The translations under genes and the position numbers were made by a program. DNA of 6,965 bases from JADGHQ01 sp045805385 (GTDB taxonomy: Bacteria > Actinomycetota > Thermoleophilia > Solirubrobacterales > Thermoleophilaceae). How positions within the stretch are numbered: position 1 is the first letter of the stretch; each line of letters starts with the position of its first letter. The notes beneath the pieces were generated by a model. It made no database searches. It was not told the origin of the DNA and saw only the letters and a list, made by a program, of their open reading frames with translations. The DNA lies in the NCBI GenBank assembly GCA_045805385.1, contig JBJMLG010000131.1:1-6965 (forward strand), written 5' to 3'. Shown piece after piece: positions 1-6,002 of the stretch.

Positions 1-888
1 CTCGGCGATCGTCTTCAGCCAGGCCGGCGTCGGCGACTGGAGGATGTGGTGGTCGCCCACGCCGGTGTACAGGAACGCCATGCCCCAGAAGCTGATGAGC
101 GAGAGCGTGTAGCTGTACAGCGGCGTGTTCGTGATGCGCGGGACGATGTAGTAGGTGATCGCGATCAGCATCGGTGTCAGCCACAGCCCGAACAGGTTGT
201 GCGCGTACCACCAGTTGAGGATCGCGTCCGAGAGGCTGTTGGTGAGGGCGCCGGACGGTGCGCCCCACACGTGCCCAGGGCGCCAGATCACGTTGCCGAT
301 CGCGTAATCCACCGCGAGCCAGATGGGGCTCGCGATGAAGAACCAGACCGACACGTAGATCGGTCTGATGGTCCTCAGCGCAACGGTGCCGAGGATGTTG
401 ACGATGTTCGCGCACCAGATGATCAGGAGCGCGATGTCGACCGGCCAGATGAACTCGGCGTACTCGCGGCCCTGGCTGTGGCCGGTCAGCAGGCCGATCA
501 CCCCGCCGAGGAACATCAGGTTCCAGGCCCAAGCGCACCAGACTCCGAGCCGCTCGCTCCACATCCCCCGCGTACCGGTGAGACGGGGAAGCATGTAGAA
601 GAGCGCCCCGAAGTACATCATCGTGAGCCAGGCCAGGATCACGCCGCTCACGTGCGACGGCCGGACGCGGCTGAAGGCGAGCCACGAGATGTTGCCGAAC
701 GCCTCCGGCGTCACGAACTGCGTCGCGAGGACGAGACCGAACAGGTCCACCACCGTGAGCCACACCACGGATGCGAGGATCCAGTGGCGCGCCGCACGAT
801 CGGGGTAGCGGAACGGCTCCACCGCGGGTGGCCTTGCGAGCGGCGCTTCTAGAACAGCCGCGCCCGAGCCTGTGGCGGTCTCCTCCAT
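1..888 (-). CDS. ccoN: cbb3-type cytochrome c oxidase subunit I (CcoN), N-terminal part, cut by the window edge
   Basis: Catalytic subunit of a C-type (cbb3) heme-copper oxidase, an integral membrane protein that reduces O2 to water and helps build proton-motive force, usually under low oxygen. The minus-strand frame is open from an ATG at 888 to base 1 (296 residues); the C-terminal third or more lies outside. Hydrophobic helices begin near residue 37. Visible marks are H79 in RPSHV (low-spin heme b ligand position), QGREYAEFIWPVDI at 139-152, H230 in WWYAHN and H280/H281 in DHH (Cu-B ligands), and Y274 six residues before H280, matching the cross-linked catalytic Tyr of cbb3 enzymes. The 50-residue spacing from H230 to H280 also fits the family as I know it. 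An AGGAGG lies 2 bases before the ATG. An in-frame GTG at 924 would add 12 residues and cannot be excluded; a stop lies further upstream. ccoO and ccoP, if present, would be beyond the left edge. Confidence 0.93.
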   Translation of the reverse strand, partial: MEETATGSGAAVLEAPLARPPAVEPFRYPDRAARHWILASVVWLTVVDLFGLVLATQFVTPEAFGNISWLAFSRVRPSHVSGVILAWLTMMYFGALFYMLPRLTGTRGMWSERLGVWCAWAWNLMFLGGVIGLLTGHSQGREYAEFIWPVDIALLIIWCANIVNILGTVALRTIRPIYVSVWFFIASPIWLAVDYAIGNVIWRPGHVWGAPSGALTNSLSDAILNWWYAHNLFGLWLTPMLIAITYYIVPRITNTPLYSYTLSLISFWGMAFLYTGVGDHHILQSPTPAWLKTIAE

Positions 889-1144
889 GCCCTCCTCGCC
901 CAGATGCGCCGCAAGCGTACGCACGCCCCTCGGCGCCCACTAGCCCTAGATGACGGCGCCGTAATCTGGGGATGCGCCAGCGGGCGCGGGTGCTTACCCT
1001 CGCGCTTGGAGACATGCGCGTGCTCACAGCGGTGGACGACGCGCCGGATCTGCGGGTCTTGCTTGCAACGCCCGGACCCCGTGTCCTTGTCTTGCGCAAG
1101 TGACCCGCGTAAGGTCGCCGTCGAAGGGACTATCTGAGGGGACC
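889..1144. promoter_or_regulatory. Divergent intergenic region between ccoN and the response-regulator operon
   Basis: This 256-base gap must carry the start signals for leftward ccoN and for the rightward regulator-kinase-hemA operon. It contains a 7-base inverted repeat (CGGCGCC at 931-937, GGCGCCG at 955-961) around two CTAG tetramers (940-943 and 946-949). It also holds an 8-base palindrome GCGTACGC (915-922), a TTGC-TT-GCAA dyad (1059-1068) and a perfect 10-base palindrome CTTGCGCAAG (1091-1100). TAATCT at 962-967 resembles a -10 element on the plus strand, but no convincing -35 partner is seen. I found no FNR-like box (TTGAT-N4-ATCAA), which often controls cbb3 genes elsewhere. A 43-codon plus-strand ORF (972-1103) lies inside and is treated as a doubtful gene. 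That the region is regulatory follows from the divergent layout; the individual sites are inference. Confidence 0.6.
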
Positions 1145-1807
1145 ATGGAAGTCCTTGTCATCGAGGATGAGCCGCGGATCTCGACCGTGCTCGCGCGCGG
1201 CCTCGAGGCGGAGGGCTTCGTCGTCGAGAGCGCTGACAACGGCAGGGACGGCCTCGCCCGCGCCGTCAGCGGCCACCACAACCTGGTGATCCTCGACCTC
1301 CTGCTCCCGCGATTCGATGGGCTTACCGTGCTTCGTGAGATCAACCGCCGTCGCCCGGAGCTGCCGGTGTTGATCATGTCGGCACGCTCCGACCTGCGCA
1401 CGAAGCTGCGCGGCTTCGAGCTGGGCGCCTGCGACTACGTGGCCAAGCCGTTCGCCTTCGGCGAGCTGCTAGCGCGGATCCGCGTCCAGCTACGCGTGCA
1501 GGCCTCGGACGACGGCAACCTGCTTACGGCGGGTGGGATCGTGCTCGACCTCACCCGCCGGCAGGCGCGGATCGAGGGCCGCGTCGCCGATCTTTCAGAG
1601 CGCGAGTTCCGGCTGCTCCACCACCTGGTGCGGCACGCGGGCGAGGTCGTAAGCCGCGAGAGTGTTCTCGCTGCGGTGTGGGGCCGCCAGTTCGACCCGA
1701 GGTCGAACGTCGTCGACGTATGCGTCCGCCGGCTACGCAAGAAGCTCGGCGAGGAAGCTCCGATCGAGACCGTTCGGCATGCGGGCTACCGGCTTACGAC
1801 GGCTTGA
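1145..1807 (+). CDS. OmpR/PhoB-family response regulator
   Basis: DNA-binding response regulator of a two-component system, 220 residues, the usual size for the family. The receiver domain (about 1-115) shows acidic E7/D8, the phosphoacceptor D51 in LVILDLLLP, S79 in IMSAR and the conserved K101 in AKPF. The winged-helix output domain (about 125-218) ends with the typical NVVDVCVRRLRKKLG and IETVRHAGYRL signatures. The ATG at 1145 is preferred: GAGGGG sits 3 bases upstream and the protein then begins MEVLVIEDEP, as family members do. A GTG at 1100 would add 15 residues of no family character. The partner kinase starts 29 bases before this gene's end. The target is unknown; divergent ccoN and co-transcribed hemA are the obvious candidates, and the CTTGC dyads upstream could be an autoregulatory site (inference). 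Confidence 0.95.
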   Translation: MEVLVIEDEPRISTVLARGLEAEGFVVESADNGRDGLARAVSGHHNLVILDLLLPRFDGLTVLREINRRRPELPVLIMSARSDLRTKLRGFELGACDYVAKPFAFGELLARIRVQLRVQASDDGNLLTAGGIVLDLTRRQARIEGRVADLSEREFRLLHHLVRHAGEVVSRESVLAAVWGRQFDPRSNVVDVCVRRLRKKLGEEAPIETVRHAGYRLTTA

Positions 1808-2912
1808 CCGCCTCGAGCTCGCGTGGGTCGCCTTCGCGCTGCTCAACGTGGGCGCGATGCTCGCGTGGCCCACCTGGGAGACGATCCCGTTCCATCTGAT
1901 CTGGTTCTCGCTCACCCTGCTCTACGGGTTCCGCGTGTGGGCCCTCAAGCCGACCTACGTCGTGCTGACGGTGCAGGGGGTAGTCACCGGGCTGCTGATC
2001 ACACACGACGCGATGCTCGGCACCCAGGAATGGGGGGAGCTGTTCGAGGTGCCACTGATGTCGGCGATGTTCCTGGCGATGGTCTGGCACGCGCGCCGCC
2101 ACCAAACCGCCGCGAAGGCGCTGGCGCGAAACACACGTGAGCGCGCCGCGATCCTCGAGCGGCAGGAGAGCTTCCTCCACGACGTCTCCCACGAGCTGCG
2201 CACCCCGATCACGATCGCGCGCGGCCACCTGGAGATCCTTCGGCGCGCGGATGGAAAGGGCTCCGAGCCCGAGGTCTCCGTCGCGATCGACGAGCTCTCG
2301 CGCATGGAGCGGATCGTGGAGCGGCTGCTGCTGCTCGTCCGTGCGGGCGAGGCCGACTTCGTCGCGCGCGCCGAGGAGGTGGATCTCGAGACCCTGATCG
2401 AGGACGTGGCGATGCGCTGGGCGGAGATCGCTCCGCGCGTCTGGCGCGTGGGCGAACTGGCGCGCGGAACCATCCGCACGGACCAGGACGCGCTCAGGAT
2501 CGTGCTCGACGCGCTGATCGAGAACGCCGTGGCACACACGGAGGAAACCGACGCCATCGAGCTTCGCACGCGCTCCCTGAGCGGCGCGGTGGCGATCGAC
2601 GTGGCCGACGAGGGCTGCGGCATCGCGCCCGAGGCGCTCGACAAGATCTTCGAGCGCTTTGCCCGTGCCGACCCGAGCCGTACGCGCGGGAGGGACGGTG
2701 TGGGCCTCGGACTCGCGATCGTCGACGCGATCGCCAAGGCGCATGGCGGGCGCTGCACCGTGAAGAGCTCGCCAGAGGGAACCACGTTCACGCTGCTCCT
2801 CCCTGGCTTCAGGAGTCCCACCACGCCGCACGAGCGCGCGGATGGGGACGGGCGCTTCTTCCCGGTACCGCTGGAGCGCGGTTCGCAGGCGCACGAAATG
2901 ACGGAGCTGTGA
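1779..2912 (+). CDS. Membrane sensor histidine kinase with four transmembrane segments
   Basis: Sensor kinase expected to phosphorylate the regulator encoded just upstream; 377 residues. The N-terminal part has four hydrophobic stretches (roughly 14-30, 36-50, 58-76 and 90-104) with short loops and no recognisable extracellular, PAS, GAF or HAMP domain. A short linker leads to the dimerisation domain with phosphoacceptor H138 in SHELRTP. The ATPase domain has N249 in the N box, DEGCGI from D277 (G1), IFERFARAD (F box) and GLGLA at 309-313 (G2), so it looks catalytically intact. About 34 residues after LLLPG (344-377) extend past the usual end of the fold. The ATG at 1779 lies inside the regulator gene (29-base overlap). 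Longer reading upstream only translates the regulator in the wrong frame, and no good ribosome site is visible, so translational coupling is likely. The four-helix sensor suggests detection of a membrane-associated signal; the ligand is unknown. Confidence 0.92.
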   Translation: MRATGLRRLDRLELAWVAFALLNVGAMLAWPTWETIPFHLIWFSLTLLYGFRVWALKPTYVVLTVQGVVTGLLITHDAMLGTQEWGELFEVPLMSAMFLAMVWHARRHQTAAKALARNTRERAAILERQESFLHDVSHELRTPITIARGHLEILRRADGKGSEPEVSVAIDELSRMERIVERLLLLVRAGEADFVARAEEVDLETLIEDVAMRWAEIAPRVWRVGELARGTIRTDQDALRIVLDALIENAVAHTEETDAIELRTRSLSGAVAIDVADEGCGIAPEALDKIFERFARADPSRTRGRDGVGLGLAIVDAIAKAHGGRCTVKSSPEGTTFTLLLPGFRSPTTPHERADGDGRFFPVPLERGSQAHEMTEL

Positions 2913-4156
2913 ACCTCGTCACGGTCGGCGTCTCGCACCGCACTGCGCCTCTTGCGCTGCGCGAACGGGTCGGGCTGTCCGAGCGGCAGGCCGCGGCGAT
3001 GCTCGCCTCACTGACGCAGCACAGCGGGATCGACGAGGCGGCTTCGGTCTCCACGTGCAACCGCATCGAGCTCTACCTGGCGGCAACCGACGGAGGCCGC
3101 GCCGAGACGGCTGCGGCAGACGCGCTGGCGTCGGTGGGCGGCGAAACCATTCGCGGTGCGATCCGGACGCTGCGCGGGGCGGAAGCTGCGCGCCACCTCT
3201 TCTGCGTGGCCGCCGGGCTCGACTCCATGGTGCTGGGCGAGGCCGAGATCCAGGGCCAGGTCAAACGCTCGTACGAGCTGGCGCTCTCGCTCGGCACGGG
3301 CGGTCCCATGACCAATCGCTTGTTCCAAGCGGCAATTCGCGCCGGGAAGCGGGTACGAAGCGAGACCGGCGTATCGCGCCACGCGGCGTCGGTGGCCTCC
3401 GTGTCGGTGGAGCTCGCGCGCTCGGAGCTGGGCGATCTGAGGGGACGCAGTGCGCTCGTGATCGGTACCGGCAAGCACGGCACGCTCACCGCCATGGCTC
3501 TGCGCGAGGCGGGCGTGCGGACAGCATTCGTGGCGAGTAGGCACTACGAGCACGCCGCGGATCTCGCGCGCCGGTTCGCGGGCGCTGCCGTGGACTTCAG
3601 CGACCTCGCGAGTGAGCTCGGCCGGTGCGACCTCGTTCTCACCTGCACGTCGTGCCCGTACCGCGTGCTCACGCGCGCCGACCTCGTGGGTGCGGCCCGT
3701 GGGCGGCGACTCGTGATCGTGGACACGGCCGTGCCCCGCGACGTGGATCCCGCGGCCCGGGAGCTGCCAGGCGTCACGCTCTACGACCTCGACGACGTAC
3801 AGCGCTCGGCTGAGCGCAACCTCGTCACCCGTGCGCAGGAGGCCAAGCGGGCAGAGCCGATCATCGACGAGGAGGTCGCCCACTTCGGCCGCTGGCTCGC
3901 CTCGCTCGACGTCGTGCCGACGATCTCCGCTCTTCGTCAGCGTGGCACTGCCGCCGTGGACCGCGCCCTCCGGGAGAACGAAAGCCGCTGGCGCGCGCTC
4001 ACCGCCGAGGACCGCGCGCGGGTGGAGCTGCTCGCGCACGCGGTGGTGAGCGACCTGCTGCACGAGCCCACGCTCCGGCTCAGGCAGGCCGGCGAGCGCG
4101 GGACCTCGGCGCTCTACTCGGAGACGCTGAGCGAGCTGTTCGGCCTCGGCGCCTAG
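2909..4156 (+). CDS. hemA: Glutamyl-tRNA reductase
   Basis: Reduces glutamyl-tRNA(Glu) to glutamate-1-semialdehyde with NADPH, the first committed step of the C5 route to heme and other tetrapyrroles; cytosolic dimer. At 415 residues it is full length. The N-terminal catalytic domain begins MNLVTVGVSHRTAP and has the nucleophile C50 in STCNR, H96 in HLF and the strongly conserved GLDSMVLGEAEIQGQ at 103-116. The NADPH domain begins near 180 with the glycine motif GTGKHG (186-191), followed by DTAVPRDVDP and LYDLDDV. The helical dimerisation region starts near VVPTISALR and ends in LLHEPT and LFGLGA. The GTG start at 2909 forms a GTGA overlap with the kinase stop, with GGAG two bases upstream, so hemA is coupled to a two-component system and not to hemB/C/D here. 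Oddities are the H in the glycine loop and a C240/C246/C249 cluster. Its stop codon overlaps the convergent Ku gene. Confidence 0.96.
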   Translation: MNLVTVGVSHRTAPLALRERVGLSERQAAAMLASLTQHSGIDEAASVSTCNRIELYLAATDGGRAETAAADALASVGGETIRGAIRTLRGAEAARHLFCVAAGLDSMVLGEAEIQGQVKRSYELALSLGTGGPMTNRLFQAAIRAGKRVRSETGVSRHAASVASVSVELARSELGDLRGRSALVIGTGKHGTLTAMALREAGVRTAFVASRHYEHAADLARRFAGAAVDFSDLASELGRCDLVLTCTSCPYRVLTRADLVGAARGRRLVIVDTAVPRDVDPAARELPGVTLYDLDDVQRSAERNLVTRAQEAKRAEPIIDEEVAHFGRWLASLDVVPTISALRQRGTAAVDRALRENESRWRALTAEDRARVELLAHAVVSDLLHEPTLRLRQAGERGTSALYSETLSELFGLGA

Positions 4157-5121
4157 CTACCCGACAGGGCTTCGACCAGCTCGTCCTTCGACATCTTGGA
4201 GCGCCCCGGCACCTTCTTCTTCTGGGCGCGCTCGTATAGCTCCTCGCGGCTCATCTGCTCGAGCTTCGAGCGGCCGTCGCCCGAGGGCGCGCGCTTCTTG
4301 CCGCCACCGCCGTCGTCGCCGTCGCCCCCTCCGCCGCCGCGAGAGCGCTCCAGGCTCGCCTCGAGCGCGGCCATGAGGTCCGGCACGGCGGCGGGCGCCT
4401 CCGGCTCCTCGGGCAGCTCGATCTCCTGTCCCTTGCGCTTCCTCTGGATCAGCTCGAGCAAGCGCTTGCGGTGCACGTCCTCGTAGCGGTTCGGGTCGAA
4501 GTCGCGGCTCATCGCCTCGATCAGCGACACCGCGCCCTCGAGCTCGTCCTTGGAGGGCGCCTTCGCCTTGTCGGGCACCGCGCCGTCGAGCCAGTCGCGC
4601 CCGCGGATCTCGTCGTGGAAGAACATCGTGGTGAGCGTGAGCGCCCCGTCGCGCACCCGGATCGCGGCGATGCGCTCCTTGGTGCGCAGCACGAAGCGCG
4701 CGATCGCCACTCGGCCCGAGCGCTCCATCACCTCTCGCAGCAGGTGGTACGCGCGCACGACGCCCTCGTTCTCCTCGGGCACGAGCAGGTAGGGGCGGTC
4801 GTAGTAGATCGGGTCGATGTCCTCCTCGTCCACGAACGCCTCGATGTCGATCGTGCGCGTGTGTTTCGGATCGGCCGCCTCGAGCTCCTCGTCGGTGAGG
4901 ACGACCATGTTGCCGTCCTCGAGCTCGTAGCCGTGGGCGATCTCCTCCCAGGCCACCTCCTTGTCCTCCGCCGAGCAGAAGCGCCGCACCTCGATGCGGG
5001 CGTTGTCCTTCGCGTGCAGCTGATGGAAGCGCACGCTGAGGTCGCGGGTGCCGGGCGCGAGTCGCACCGGCACGTTCACGAGGCCGAAGCTGACGGAGCC
5101 TGTCCAGAGCGAGCGCGGCAT
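4153..5121 (-). CDS. ku: Ku protein with SAP/Rho_N-like C-terminal domain
   Basis: Bacterial Ku, which binds double-strand DNA ends as a ring-shaped dimer and recruits LigD in non-homologous end joining. The 322 residues begin MPRSLWTGSVSFGLVNVPV, the standard bacterial Ku opening, and the core runs to about 258 (GYELEDG, IDPIYYDRPYLL, FVLRTKE, LTTMFFHDE, DLMAALEASL). A Gly/Asp-rich linker (about 261-275) follows, then a charged helical module at 286-322 with LYERAQKKKVPGRSKMSKDE, which resembles the SAP/Rho_N-type DNA-binding helices found on some Ku and chromatin-associated proteins (recognised by eye). The ATG at 5121-5119 shares one base with the upstream Ku stop (TGATG), so translation is probably coupled. 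The same frame stays open further upstream inside the other Ku gene, but that is antiframe noise. Its stop lies in the CTAG shared with the hemA stop. Confidence 0.95.
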   Translation of the reverse strand: MPRSLWTGSVSFGLVNVPVRLAPGTRDLSVRFHQLHAKDNARIEVRRFCSAEDKEVAWEEIAHGYELEDGNMVVLTDEELEAADPKHTRTIDIEAFVDEEDIDPIYYDRPYLLVPEENEGVVRAYHLLREVMERSGRVAIARFVLRTKERIAAIRVRDGALTLTTMFFHDEIRGRDWLDGAVPDKAKAPSKDELEGAVSLIEAMSRDFDPNRYEDVHRKRLLELIQRKRKGQEIELPEEPEAPAAVPDLMAALEASLERSRGGGGGDGDDGGGGKKRAPSGDGRSKLEQMSREELYERAQKKKVPGRSKMSKDELVEALSGS

Positions 5122-5960
5122 CAGGCCTTCGCCTTTTCCCGCTTCTTCGCGCCGCCGGACTTCGCCCCGGCACGCTTGCCGCCGCCGCGCTTCTTGGCGT
5201 CGGCGATCGAGGCCTCGAGCGCGCCGAGCAGGTCGGGCGCTGCCTGAGGCTCGGGCGGCGGCGGCTCGATCGTCTCGCCCGCCGCCTTGGCCTTCACGAT
5301 CTCGAGCACGCGCTCGCGATAGGTGTCCTCGTAGTCCTCCGGGCGCCACTCGTCCACGAGCGACTCCACGAGCGTCTCGCCCATCTCGGCCTCGCGCTTG
5401 CTCACCGCGGTCTCGGGCCGGGGCAGGTCGATCTCGTCGGGCTCCACCACCTCGTCGTGGAAGCGCATGGTCTCGAGCCGCAGCACGCCGTCGGCCGGAT
5501 GGAGAGCGACCAGCTGCTGCTTGGTGCGAAGCACGAAGGTGCCGATTCCCACGCGGCCGGTCCGCTCCAGCGCGCGCCGCAGCAGCTCGTACGCCTCGGC
5601 CGCGCCCTTTCCGGGGCCGATGTAGTAGGGCTTGTCGTAGAAGACCGGGTCGATCTGCTCGCCGGGCACGAAGTCGCTCACCTCGATCGTCTTGCCGCCG
5701 AGGGACTCGACCGCCTTCAGCTCTTCCTTGTCGAACACCACGTACTTGCCGGACTCGAGCTCGTAGCCGCGCACCACCTCGTCCCACGGAACTTCGACCT
5801 CTTCCTTCGAGCAGAGGCGCCGGTGCTCGATCGGCGCCGCGTCCTCGAGATGCACCTCGCGGAAGCGGATCTGCTTCGGCTCGACGGCGCTGAACAGCTT
5901 GACCGGTACGGTCACGAGACCGAAGCGAATTGCGCCGTTCCAGAGTGAGCGAGGAGCCAT
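5121..5960 (-). CDS. ku: Ku protein with basic Lys/Ala-rich tail
   Basis: First gene of the leftward Ku operon; 279 residues, close to the usual bacterial Ku length. It begins MAPRSLWNGAIRFGLVTVPV and contains the conserved core blocks (RRLCSKEE at 47-54, GYELESGKYVVF, IDPVFYDKPYYI, GIGTFVLRTKQQL, LETMRFHDE, LLGALEASI). The extreme C-terminus (about 256-279) is a Lys/Arg/Gly/Ala tail, typical of bacterial Ku proteins where basic tails contact DNA. It is clearly a paralogue of the next gene, not a copy: the cores are alignable but diverged and the tails unlike. The ATG at 5960 matches the family start. No ribosome site is evident, so a leaderless message or an upstream TTG at 5999 (13 extra residues, preceded by no family similarity) are alternatives. 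No LigD gene is in the window. Confidence 0.95.
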   Translation of the reverse strand: MAPRSLWNGAIRFGLVTVPVKLFSAVEPKQIRFREVHLEDAAPIEHRRLCSKEEVEVPWDEVVRGYELESGKYVVFDKEELKAVESLGGKTIEVSDFVPGEQIDPVFYDKPYYIGPGKGAAEAYELLRRALERTGRVGIGTFVLRTKQQLVALHPADGVLRLETMRFHDEVVEPDEIDLPRPETAVSKREAEMGETLVESLVDEWRPEDYEDTYRERVLEIVKAKAAGETIEPPPPEPQAAPDLLGALEASIADAKKRGGGKRAGAKSGGAKKREKAKA

Positions 5961-6002
5961 GTTGGTTCGAGATCGGTACCCGCCCCCTACCCTGCGCAAT
6001 CA
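5961..6002. promoter_or_regulatory. Short divergent promoter region between the Ku operon and the coiled-coil gene
   Basis: Only 42 bases separate the Ku ATG (5960, leftward) from the GTG at 6003 (rightward), so promoters must overlap each other or the coding ends. TACCCT at 5988-5993 fits a TANNNT -10 for the rightward gene and would give a transcript starting almost at the GTG, that is, a leaderless message. Its only -35-like partner, TTGGTT at about 5962, is at a long 20-base spacing. Neither gene has a clear Shine-Dalgarno sequence here. The regulatory role is inferred from layout only. Confidence 0.4.

Noticed and set aside
46..852. Long plus-strand open frame opposite ccoN
   Set aside because: Its translation is Arg/Asp/His-rich and low in hydrophobic residues, as expected from the complement of a GC-rich membrane-protein gene; the minus strand carries clear CcoN motifs.
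1662..1778. Kinase start inside the regulator gene at 1662
   Set aside because: It would add 39 Arg/Ser-rich residues read from the regulator's DNA in another frame; the ATG at 1779 leads directly into the first membrane helix.
1794..2894. Long minus-strand open frame opposite the histidine kinase
   Set aside because: Compositional shadow of high third-position GC; the kinase on the plus strand has all conserved boxes.
3008..4063. Long minus-strand open frame opposite hemA
   Set aside because: Antisense shadow with no family features; hemA is complete on the plus strand.
4450..5250. Plus-strand open frames opposite the Ku genes
   Set aside because: Shadows of the minus-strand Ku genes; translations are repetitive in Arg/His/Val/Leu without domains.
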